The position numbers were made by a program, and so were the translations under genes. 64,000 bases of DNA from Glandiceps talaboti (Eukaryota > Hemichordata > Enteropneusta > Spengelidae), in NCBI RefSeq assembly GCF_964340395.1, contig NC_135561.1:20548740-20612739 (forward strand). The letters run 5' to 3'. Every line of letters begins with the position of its first letter. Positions within the stretch are counted from its first letter, which is position 1. Positions 37,501 to 56,057 of this stretch are shown piece by piece. The notes under the pieces are model-generated. The model made no database searches, was not told where the DNA came from, and saw only the letters and a program-made list of their open reading frames with translations.

Positions 37501-39731
37501 TGATTACTCTACTCTGTTTTTCAGCACTGAGTTTATTTTAGCTGAATATGTGCAAAAGCTTTTTTCCGTGGAAATAAGTCCAGCTAACATAGTTGTCGTA
37601 TTTCTGTATGCAGCTGTTGCACTGAATATGATGGGCTGACTGGCTGAGCTATTTACAAGTACATAGTGTCTACTTTCTCTTTACACTCGCTGTCCACCAA
37701 ATTAAAGTGTACTAGACAAATCCTAAACTACCATTCCGTCAAATGTTTCACCTGTCAAAATATATATGACTACAGTACATGCACTGGTGAGTGTGCATTC
37801 TATGGGTGTATTGTAATTTCACTGCAGTGCAATCATCGTAAACCATAGCCTCTTTTACAACACCATCCAAGACTCACTGCCAATATATTTCGCTGTGTTG
37901 GGGAAGAAACATCAGCTCTGGTTTGTGAGAATGTACAATACCGAATTGCATACCGGTATGTAAATGAGAGTATAGTTATTATGTGTACATGACATTATGT
38001 AAACAAACATTTATATTGTTTTCACAAATTGTTGATTTGGATAAAAATGTGTAATCAACTCACCATATTCAAGAAGAACAGCAGCTTCTTCAGGTAGTAA
38101 TAGTAGAGGCAGACCATGATGAAGGTTTTGTCTTGGTGCTCTAGGTAGACTTCCTACTAGTGAACCCACAATGTGGTGTGTTTCTCTAAGTTTACTCACA
38201 TCTACAATGAGAGAATACAACCAGGGATATAACTAATTTTAAAAGTAGAAGGCACAATTAGAAAAATAGGTGGTACTTAAATACCTACAACATTCTGTAA
38301 GGTACGCCATGAGGGGGACATGCTCACACATTGGTCAACCCCTCTCAGATATGAGAGAGGAGGGTGGTGAGGGTGGAGCGACACAATGTATCTTACAGTC
38401 TATACATTGTACCTACAAGGGAGACTTATGAATTTGCCCAATAATGGATATGTACATGTAGTGGCTGGAGCAAAGACTTTTTAAACACAAATTCCTGAAA
38501 AAGTAGCTGGCAAGTAATTGCAGAGTAGTCGATTGTTTTTGCAAACTACCAGCCTACATTATCTACATTCCTGATACAACACAATAAAGTAATATGGACT
38601 CCTAAAAGTTTGATTAGTGTTAGTGTTAGCCATGACAAACATGTATCTTTTAAAACTGTTTTGAAGGTCTGATACACACTAACACAGAATTGAGGTATTG
38701 ATGGTTCAACCAGACTATATTGCTTGAGGGAGATTATGGAATAGTTACAACATATTTCCATGGTAACTGTTTCTGCCACGTTTCTTGCTGCATGACTAAA
38801 CTGGGCTAAAAGGGAAATGCGCCATGTATGGAATAAAAGCATGTTTATGAATTTTATTTGAAGGTAATAAACACTTAGGGATCATGAATATTTATGTTCT
38901 GCTATTATATAATTATATAAATGTTTATCGAATCTCATGAGACAATACTTGTCCATGGCAAGGATCTACACTGAACAATGAATGGCAAACAAGTTTCAAC
39001 TCAATCACATGCAAAAGATGTACATGAATGCCCAGCATGTATGTGACTCTCAAGTACCCCAAATTTACAAAAATGTTATTTCCTGCAATCGTGTTCACCC
39101 CTAAATAAATCTCTTGGCCTTACCCAGGATCTGAGTGCACGTTCGAGTATTCCTGCTTGCAGACTAGACGGAGTGTGTCGAGACTTGATTCTGACACTGT
39201 CCCTTTTCCTTCTCCAGTGTAGACTAGACGGGACAGTGCTACAATCGAGTCCCAACTTATACAATTATAGTCCCTTTATCTTCTTGTTGATATTTCGCAT
39301 TAATAACACCAATGGCAATGTTGTTGAACAACTAAGTTATAATCTATGCAAACAGATTTGCTCTGTCAATGAATTATTTCAGAAACGATTGATTATTACA
39401 ATTATAGCTGGGAGTCGGACATTACAATCTGTTTACATGACATGTACCGTATACGGTAAACATGGTTTGCATATAACACACTACTATACTAACAGCTACA
39501 GTGTACAGACGATGGTTGAGACCATGGATATATTATGATTATGGAGATACTAGTTCCAAGACCTCAGCTCAGATAACAAGGTATCCAGTCAAAACGTCCC
39601 CGGGTCAAAACGTCCCCGGTTTCCATAAGTCAAAACGTCCCCGGGTCAAAACGTCCCCACGTCCCCGGGTCAAAACGTCCCCAGGTCAAAACGTCCCCGT
39701 CTTTCCATTTTCCTCGACCCAAACTATTTGT

Positions 39732-39762
<31 letters not shown>

Positions 39763-40038
39763 CATCGATACTTGACCGTGTTTTAGGGAAGGAACGGAAA
39801 CTGTTACACAGTCAAGTCTCTTGGTTAAATGTTGGTCATACCCGGGGACGTTTTTGACCCGGGGACGTTTTGGTCATACCCGGGGACGTTTTGACCCGGG
39901 GACGTTATGACTGGTAAGCGATAACAACACACCATGTAAATGTATATTACCTGCAGAATCCCACGAATATATCTTCCCATGAGTAAAGTGCAATGGAATG
40001 GGGTCTCCTATATCTGTTGCTTCAGCTTCGTCTTCCAT
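19542..40038 (-). CDS. TSEN34: TSEN34, tRNA-splicing endonuclease subunit Sen34 (6 exons)
   Basis: Catalytic subunit that cuts the 3' splice site of intron-containing tRNAs, in the nuclear TSEN complex. Minus-strand exons: 39951-40038, 38064-38201, 36616-36710, 32060-32963, 30726-30881, 19542-19729. All introns are GT/AG and the phases join to 522 aa. The N-terminal fold begins MEDEAEATDIGDPIPLHF. The C-terminal nuclease domain (409-522) has YYLTTGGKFGGDFLVYPGDP and carries the expected Tyr459, His467 and Lys498 triad; the end TSIQW matches vertebrate Sen34. Unusual: exon 4 encodes a roughly 300-residue disordered linker (human protein is about 310 aa in total) with coiled/basic KKRK, a poly-Gln tract and two PxDLS-like motifs. 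The last intron (19730-30725) holds two TRIM genes on the other strand. Start codon: first ATG after the shared promoter, and it reads directly into conserved sequence. Confidence 0.93.
20590..20835. repeat. G-rich repeat with strong G-quadruplex motif
   Basis: 20612-20640 contains four closely spaced G-runs (GGGTGGGGGTGGGGGTGGGG), a textbook G4 sequence on the plus strand, which is the non-template strand for TRIM and the template strand for TSEN34. It is followed by TCTAAAATGGGG repeated twice and ends in a C-rich block (CCCCCTCCCCCCTGGGAATCAGG). That block partly complements the left side GAATCAGGCCCCAGGG, so the whole may be a fold-back repeat. It lies in the last TSEN34 intron. Confidence 0.6.
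21361..21500 (+). promoter_or_regulatory. conserved upstream block of TRIM copy 2
   Basis: Contains ATCATGTGATCATTATATTC, CACTGGTCTAGGGGGTCTTA and TCAGGTGACTCTAATGATTT, and is almost identical to 26468-26585 upstream of TRIM copy 3. Relative to copy 3 there is a short duplication near the ATG (TTTCACCTTAGACCACTAACTAGG inserted between two TTTCACCT). The block probably holds the core promoter and 5' leader. Confidence 0.5.
21501..23747 (+). CDS. TRIM2/3/71-type RING-B-box-filamin-NHL protein, copy 2
   Basis: Intronless 748-aa paralogue, probably a RING E3 ligase. The RING (C24-C63) and B-box2 ligands are intact. The coiled coil and filamin repeat (with canonical IPGCPYEVDV end) closely match copies 1 and 3. 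The NHL propeller (about 475-748) has repeats of the NGDMVVADTDNHRLQVIDI type, but its last three blades differ from the other copies. B-box1 has lost a different ligand from copy 1: Cys127 is Gly (codon GGT at 21879), while Cys124 is kept; an extra Cys at 106 does not substitute by spacing. The gene sits wholly inside the last TSEN34 intron on the opposite strand. A MITE follows in its 3' region and an AATAAA occurs at 23965. Confidence 0.93.
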   Translation: MAACVPTKPAEEILNDVGEGFVTCAICLEFYRQPKLLPCDHTFCCQCLETLVEKKGSLNCPVCNGECELIDGDVSTLNDNHVVNSLLEVIHRKQDEVSVKKLKCECCDENNASHFCLDCFQYLCESGVKVHRKLKCSSSHTVFTIEEYKELKRTKPSSTQPKEVCKVHPQNELKYYCDTCQKPICMECTIFDHCVPDHKHRYIQEVADEYTQKLSQTIDKLKVKAQEAEDSKTVVKETVDKLKEHRLMGEELVKSAVEAVTEKVKVESKKLVQELKTTCDQRRKHLEVQIDDLEFKYENITSTCKCVETLMYQNNGCQLLRTRQATTQRLNDLAELETNPEILYEKIIFQATDLEQFTVQNMLGVLRSDVCVPQCTIDNIPKQLLKGESAKLVITTRDSRGKVILPHQDVKVNVTQSDGSQEEIEVTDNGDGTHIGILCAKTAGKLYVRVRVGDIEIPGCPYEVDVIKGLVKTIGKKGMEDVEFNCPKAIKINQNGDMVVADTDNHRLQVIDIDGNCKQIFEFTEFDNPFKPYDVAVSADNLYFTTDRGNKQIVVSDEDGKVVRCFGQNELEYPQGIAISPLDGSVYVTEWDEELDDIHVTALIRKYTQHGEYLRCIGKYGHTEDSLDAPFHIYIDNQGIVYLSDCINNGIKVYNSNDKFAYSFNAYGDNIDELLCPAGVTMSKDKYIYVCDWEHRVLKFNALGEFICRIDCDDDKLNDPTGIAIVEGTPMKIVVADEGNNCIKVFVE
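23806..23944. mobile_element. ~140-bp fold-back MITE, copy A
   Basis: Ends ATAATTCCCCAATATTTCTT and AGAAAAATTGGGGAAAAATA are near reverse complements. The core reads AATAAGAGTGACCTAAGGGG. The same ends and core recur at 42920-43060 in MCM3 intron 4. This copy lies between the TRIM copy 2 stop codon and a downstream AATAAA, so it may be transcribed in the 3' UTR. Confidence 0.65.
23965..23970 (+). terminator. candidate poly(A) signal of TRIM copy 2
   Basis: AATAAA 218 nt after the stop codon, followed by a GT-rich stretch (GTGTTTGCTC). Confidence 0.45.
23971..26467. other. TSEN34 intron between TRIM copies 2 and 3
   Basis: AT-rich DNA without a recognised gene. It includes a triplicated ACATTTAG at 25933-25958 and a (GGAT)n microsatellite at 26068-26113. 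Sequence from about 26285 onwards begins to resemble the upstream region of TRIM copy 2 (TTTGCATATYAATAAYACAT, TATAATAKACTCAGATA). Confidence 0.5.
26468..26585 (+). promoter_or_regulatory. conserved upstream block of TRIM copy 3
   Basis: Nearly identical to the block before TRIM copy 2, down to TTTCACCTAACAACATCATGG at the start codon. The shared segment reaches back to about 26280, so the duplication unit included several hundred bases of 5' flank. Confidence 0.5.
26586..28838 (+). CDS. TRIM2/3/71-type RING-B-box-filamin-NHL protein, copy 3
   Basis: Intronless 750-aa paralogue and the only copy with a complete zinc-ligand set: RING C24-C63; B-box1 C104, C107, C116, C119, C124, C127 and the following His residues; B-box2 C166-H201. 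Relative to copies 1 and 2 it has one more residue after Cys127 (TRVHKN against KVHKR). The coiled coil (about 206-360) differs locally around ETIVKFKELCLEEEKRIQ; the filamin repeat and first NHL blades match the others; the last blades are distinct. This is a probable RING E3 ligase with an NHL protein- or RNA-binding propeller, as in TRIM2/3/71; no target can be inferred. It is nested antisense in TSEN34. AATAAA at 28895 lies 57 nt after the stop. Confidence 0.94.
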   Translation: MAACVPTKPAKEILNDVGEGFVTCAICLEFYRQPKLLPCDHTFCCQCLETLVEKKGSLNCPVCNGECELVDGDVSTLNDNHVVNSLLEVIHRKQDEVSVKKLKCEFCDENHASHFCLDCSQYFCESCVTRVHKNLKVVSFHTVFTTEEYRELKASKPSAAQPKEFCKVHPQNELKCYCDTCQIPICMECTLCDHKIPEHKFRYIQEVAEEYTEKLSQTIDKLKVKAQEAEDSKTVAKETIVKFKELCLEEEKRIQSAVEAVTEKVKVESKKLVQELKTTCDQHQKHLEVQIDDLEFKYENITSTCKCVETLMYQNNGCQLLRTRQATTQRLNDLAELETNPEIMYEKITFQASDLEQFTVQNMVGVLRSDVCVPRCTIDNIPKQLLKGESAKLVITTRDSRGKVILPHQDVKVNVTQSDGSQEEIEVTDNGDGTHTGILCGKTAGKLYVRVRVGDIEIPGCPYEVDVIKGLVKTIGKWGTHKGNFQNPRGIAMNNDGDMVVADSGNHRLQVIDIDGNCKQIFEFTEFDNPFFPYDVAVSADNLYFTTDRGNNQIVVSDANGKLVRCFGQNELKYPFGIAISPLDGSVYVTEWDGKDYGTDQSRHLIRKYSQDDEYIRCIGSYGTGEESLQGPCYMQIDHQGYLYICDFYNHHIEVLNSNDQFIHRFGEYGSNSGEMKNPSGLTMSKARYVYICDWNNHICKFDAFGQFICRVDRNNDGLNKPQGMTLIEGTPLKIVVVDRRNHCIKVFVE
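28895..28900 (+). terminator. candidate poly(A) signal of TRIM copy 3
   Basis: AATAAA 57 nt downstream of the TGF-type stop region of copy 3, followed by a TGTAAACAATGT stretch. Confidence 0.5.
28930..29045. repeat. ~57-bp tandem duplication downstream of TRIM copy 3
   Basis: TCTTATGAAGTGTTCACA, then CACAGAGTTACTGACTACGT and TTTCATCA, occur twice in succession with small differences. Confidence 0.85.
29046..30725. other. TSEN34 intron, proximal part
   Basis: AT-rich intron without a recognised gene. From 30490 to 30640 it holds a copy of the dispersed repeat seen in tandem at 37125-37470 (GCCAATTTGA, CCCTATCTCTTACTATG, TTTTGACTCACAACAA). Confidence 0.45.
30950..31370. repeat. dispersed fold-back repeat family ('CTCCAGG...GGAGTG'), copy 1
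   Basis: The left side has GGGGAACACCTCTCCAGGAT with TTTGTAAAC. The centre has ATGAATATTCATGATTATTT and CCATGATGCATTG. The right side has ACTTTACAAAAATGTCTTTA and TTCCTGGAGTGGCATTCCC. The same blocks, in the same order or inverted, occur at about 38830-39105, 42480-42700 and 52500-52745. The ends are loosely inverted, so it is MITE-like. Confidence 0.55.
31973..32046. repeat. ~36-bp tandem duplication next to TSEN34 exon 4
   Basis: GTGTTTAAAAGTGGTAATGA followed by CAACCT occurs twice, ending a few bases beyond the exon 4 donor side in the intron. Confidence 0.8.
33050..34165. repeat. 59-60-bp minisatellite, about 18 copies
   Basis: Head-to-tail units of AACTGACCTTATGTGGTGAA, ATAACACAAAATAAAAGTGT and GCCAATGGCGTTACAGCAC in TSEN34 intron 3, just upstream (on the gene strand) of exon 4. 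Two variant classes alternate: CAAAATAAAAGTGTG and CAAATATAATTGTG, and also GCGTTAC versus GCATTGC. This patchwork suggests unit-level conversion or unequal exchange. Open frames on the minus strand here are by-products of the repeat. Confidence 0.95.
34615..35330. repeat. decayed ~130-bp repeats flanked by (ACAG)n tracts
   Basis: Starts with (GACA)n at 34618-34650 and ends with (AGAC)n at 35255-35272. Between them, diverged units share GGGATCATCATGT, CACACCTATAAT/ACACCCAAGGTAAT, CAAATTTCAGACCAATCTGC and AGTAGTTTTTGAGTTTACAT. I could not assign a family. Confidence 0.55.
35730..36449 (+). pseudogene. LINE fragments in TSEN34 intron 3
   Basis: 36033-36449 is open on the plus strand. It encodes the linker between endonuclease and reverse transcriptase of a non-LTR ORF2 (KPWWDRDCLFAREKKFELLN, then CRTKSKEYKTKQR and DPCKFWKNIKEIRG), which parallels the NPWFDNECRQTKREVYRSL segment of the intact LINE at 57115. 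Only about 138 residues remain. At 35745-35790, in the opposite orientation, GATGGGCCGAGGCCTTAGCA followed by AATAAA-type sequence looks like a LINE 3' hairpin end. These are two different truncated copies. Confidence 0.65.
37125..37470. repeat. ~95-bp tandem repeat, three copies
   Basis: The unit has GCCAATTTGACATGCCACTG, ACACACAATTTCTAGTG, CACCAAAATTTGGTGTTCCC and CTATCTCTTACTATGTGGTG. It contains the palindrome ACCAAAATTTGGT. Single decayed copies occur at 30490-30640 and partly at 41600-41640, so the family is dispersed. It is in TSEN34 intron 2. Confidence 0.8.
39585..39914. mobile_element. 330-bp MITE with tandem GC-rich blocks inside its TIRs
   Basis: The left end is CCAGTCAAAACGTCCCCGGG and the right end, reversed, CCAGTCATAACGTCCCCGGG. 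Inside each arm the 16-mer TCAAAACGTCCCCGGG recurs: about six copies on the left (39587-39705) and four on the right (39840-39910). The middle carries a (GT)n run at 39732-39762. There is no coding capacity. The right end lies 31 bp from the donor of TSEN34 exon 1. The flanks are TAT and TAA, so a TA target is possible. Confidence 0.75.
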
Positions 40039-40430
40039 TTCCAGCTATGTACGTGCCTAAATATCGTCAAATATCGATAAATATGGATATATTCAAGACG
40101 ACTTAGATAGTGCTGTAAGCGGCCATTTTCCCGCATTGACTGATGGGAAAAGTAAAAATAAATCCCTATTCAAAATGAAAGGTAATAATTAAGTAATAAA
40201 AAGTTTACTAGACATTGATAATATTATTTATGAATTTGTGAATAGTTTTGTTTTTGCAAGATAAAGTAACGAAAGTATTTGACCTTTCAAATGACCTTTA
40301 TTAAATGGCTAGGTATCACGTGAGTCATTTGGCGCGAAATTGGCACATCTCTCCATTGCAACACCGTTGACCAGACGGAAAAGCTATAACCCCGTTTTTC
40401 GTCGATTTTTCATCGAGCAAAAACGTCAAT
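40039..40430. promoter_or_regulatory. divergent TSEN34/MCM3 promoter
   Basis: 392 bp separate the two ATG codons. Sites seen: GCGGCCATTTT (40119-40129, an exact YY1 match on the reverse strand), TTTTCCCGC (40126-40134, E2F), CACGTG (40317-40322), TGAGTCA (40321-40327, AP-1-like) and TTTGGCGCGAAA (40328-40339, a near-palindromic E2F site). The E2F site lies 91 bp before the MCM3 ATG. No TATA box. MCM genes are established E2F targets at G1/S, so S-phase control of MCM3 follows. Whether TSEN34 is co-regulated is inference. Confidence 0.7.
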
Positions 40431-53540
<13,110 letters not shown>

Positions 53541-54746
53541 AATGAACAACTACCCCTCAATTTGGATTAGTAATGGATTCTCCCTATGGGTTTACAAGTA
53601 CAGGACATTTCCATTGTACTAGAGAGAGGGATGTGAGAGGAAAAGAGATAAACCAACTTGAGCAAATGTTTCTTTTCATGATGTTAAAGCTGCTGTAACG
53701 AGAGCATTTTTTAACCAAAAAAGACAAGAAAAAAGATACAGTACCAGCTAATTAGTGTTTGATATAAGCTGTAAGCAGTCTAGTAAGAAAGTTAAAATCT
53801 TGCATGAAAGCAAGCCTTCTAACTTTTGGTGTGAATATTATTTTTCATCATGTTATTCTATGCCACAGTACAGTGTGTACCACTACACATACAAGTTTAC
53901 TTATATAGGTGACTTAATATACTTCTTGGAGTATAACAATAAATCATTATGTGTAATAAAACTGTACCAAACAAATGCTCCAGTGACATCTATTACAGCT
54001 TTAATATTCCTAAATTTTAAACTTTTCTACTGCCATATAAGAATAACGTTGTGCCTAATCATTACTGAAGTTAGGACGGACTGGAAATAAAAAAGTATAT
54101 ATTATGTTTGTATCTATTGTATAGTTTTTTTTGTTGAGTTTGTTAAGAAACAAATTACCATATGTCTGTGGTTTAGCAGGATTTGTAATTACTAACAGAT
54201 AGACTGAATTTAATGCTTTCTGTTGTCATGCCAATAGAATAACAGTTTCATGTTTTATTTATATAAATCATACCATTATGACCCTCTAGTGTTCAATTGT
54301 GTGAAATGTTTGTCTTTTGTCTTTACAATTACGTTAAGAGAATACACTTCTGTTATTTCATTCGTGCTGAAAATCTTGAGCTGAGAAAAACACCAAGTTG
54401 TGGTGATTGTAGATAATGCACTCATTTTAGGGTGTGATTACATGTACTTTCTAGAAATGGAAGGATGATAGGGTTCAAGAAATTGAAGTGTGTCAGTCAG
54501 TGTCTAAATGAACTATACCCTGTCCATCATGACAAGAGACTACAATTGTTTGGTTGACAGTTGTCTAACATTAACATAGTGTGTACAAAGATAAAGGTAT
54601 TTCTCTCTGGATGTTGTGCAGATTTTGAGTGCAAGTTTTTTTCTCGCATATATAAAGATCTTTACTGTGCATTTTTCTTCTACAAATAAAAAATAAAAAT
54701 ACTGGAAATTTACACTTTTGTGTGGTGTCATTTCTTGTCTGTTATG
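53541..54746 (+). other. MCM3 3' UTR and downstream sequence
   Basis: AT-rich, with several possible poly(A) signals, the clearest AATAAA at 54086-54091 (GGAAATAAAAAAG). 54457-54516 is a roughly 60-bp segment repeated beyond the LINE at 59848-59902. No gene is seen. Confidence 0.5.
54457..54516 (+). repeat. left copy of ~57-bp direct repeat flanking the LINE locus
   Basis: ATGGAAGGATGATAGGGTTC to TCTAAATGAACTA matches 59848-59902, apart from a 4-bp GTCA duplication and a few substitutions. The two copies lie 230 bp outside the left and 210 bp outside the right target-site duplication, so they are not the LINE target-site duplication itself. Confidence 0.8.
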
Positions 54747-54896
54747 TATAAAACTAGTATCATAATGTATATTAGCATAATGATCCGTGCACCTCGTGAG
54801 TACATCGGTCCGTTAATAAACTGAAATTGTGCAGCTATTGGCAAAGAAAACCCGTGAACCTTCTGCTATACTTGGTCGTAAACTACTAAGGAGTTT

Positions 54897-55970
54897 ATGC
54901 AGTATCAGAAAAGTGAGCTACTAAACCATATGATGGGAAATTCGTCAGAAATAGTTTTAGCGGGTCGGCGACACCAACACACAGTGATTCAACATGGCCG
55001 ACAACTACACCTGTTAAAACCGAAAGTTATCCGGGTCAACTTGTGGGTGAGCATGCTACTGTTGTTATCTGGGGACATAGAACTCAACCCGGGTCCACCT
55101 AAAAAAGCTAAAGATACAGTCGGACAATCGAAAATAACCGATGCAATGACGTTACGAAGTGGTTCTCCAGTGGCACAGGCATTCAATAACGAAGACCAAG
55201 CTCAACATGGACGAGGCGGCAATTTGGCAAGACGCATTACGGGAACAGACGTACAAGATTTAAGCCTGGTGGATGTGATAAATGAAATTCGGGGCCTAAA
55301 AGTAGAAATATCAGGTCAAATAAAGGGAGTAGACGATAGAATCAAAACGTTATCGTCCGAAGTCAAAGATCTTCAAAGGGGAGTGAAAGAAAATCGAGAA
55401 AATGCAGCAAGACTGGCTGAAGAAAATGAAGAGCTACTTCATAGAACGCAAAGGTTGGAGATGGAACTTGATAAAAATCAAGCACAGATGAGACGAAATA
55501 ATCTAATTTTCTACGGAATAGAGCAACAGCTTAAAGAAACCTGGGAAGAAACAGAAGATTTATTAAAGGATTTTATCCATAGTAAATTAAATGTTGAGAC
55601 AGATGACCTAGAGTTTGAACGTGTACACCGCCTCATGTATGCAAAAAGCCGTCCTCAACCGATAATCGCGAAGTTCTTGCGTTTCAAGCAGAGAGACAAG
55701 GTTCTCCGTGCCTCGGGCAAGCTAAAAGATGAACCCGGTAAATACTATGTGAGGGAAGATTTTACAGCTCGTGTTAGAGAAACACGTCGAAATCTTGGAA
55801 AATTTGCAGAAGCAGCACGAAGAGAAAATAAAACTGTGAAATTTGCGTACGATAAAATCAAGATCAACGGGATGACCTATGTGTATGACAAAGAGACAGA
55901 CAATATAAGACCATCTGGTATGCAGAGTGGTGCAACAGGTGTCCAACAATCCGCGAGTGCAAATGCATAG
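54897..55970 (+). CDS. LINE ORF1 with N-terminal 2A-like motif
   Basis: 357 aa from the first ATG after the short 5' UTR. Residues 50-67 end in LLLLSGDIELNPGP, matching the D(V/I)ExNPGP signature of 2A ribosome-skipping peptides. Release would fall between Gly66 and Pro67 and give a 66-residue leader. Next come a basic linker, a heptad-rich coiled coil (about 125-200) and a C-terminal domain (about 205-340) with RRNNLIFYGI and FERVHRL-type text like the RRM/CTD region of L1-like ORF1 proteins (RNA binding, RNP assembly). It ends in TAG at 55968, in the same reading frame as ORF2. 2A sequences near the start of ORF1 are known in APE-type LINEs of sea urchins, amphioxus and molluscs; their function there may include targeting of the leader. 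Confidence 0.9.
   Translation: MQYQKSELLNHMMGNSSEIVLAGRRHQHTVIQHGRQLHLLKPKVIRVNLWVSMLLLLSGDIELNPGPPKKAKDTVGQSKITDAMTLRSGSPVAQAFNNEDQAQHGRGGNLARRITGTDVQDLSLVDVINEIRGLKVEISGQIKGVDDRIKTLSSEVKDLQRGVKENRENAARLAEENEELLHRTQRLEMELDKNQAQMRRNNLIFYGIEQQLKETWEETEDLLKDFIHSKLNVETDDLEFERVHRLMYAKSRPQPIIAKFLRFKQRDKVLRASGKLKDEPGKYYVREDFTARVRETRRNLGKFAEAARRENKTVKFAYDKIKINGMTYVYDKETDNIRPSGMQSGATGVQQSASANA
55074..55097 (+). other. 2A-like ribosome-skipping motif (DIELNPGP)
   Basis: Codons 60-67 of ORF1 encode DIELNPGP, preceded by the hydrophobic LLLLSG. All invariant positions (D, E, N, P, G, P) are present. Skipping activity is inferred from the family. Confidence 0.85.
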
Positions 55971-55994
55971 GACAATGGCCAGGGCCATAAGTCC
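55970..55994 (+). promoter_or_regulatory. hairpin overlapping the ORF1 UAG stop codon
   Basis: GGAC (55970-55973, including the G of TAG) pairs with GTCC (55991-55994). Inside, ATGGC (55975-55979) pairs with GCCAT (55984-55988), with a CAGG loop and small A-bulges. This gives nine Watson-Crick pairs starting at the stop codon. Structures directly after a UAG followed by G are typical of programmed readthrough signals; here that role is inference. Confidence 0.55.
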
Positions 55995-56057
55995 CTTCAT
56001 GGTGACAGTCAAAATAAGTTTCAAGTCTATAGAACTACTCATACAAACATTAAATTT

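Noticed and set aside
55722-56042. 106-codon minus-strand frame across the LINE ORF1/ORF2 junction
   Set aside because: Antisense shadow of ORF1; low-complexity Cys/Phe-rich text with no domain.
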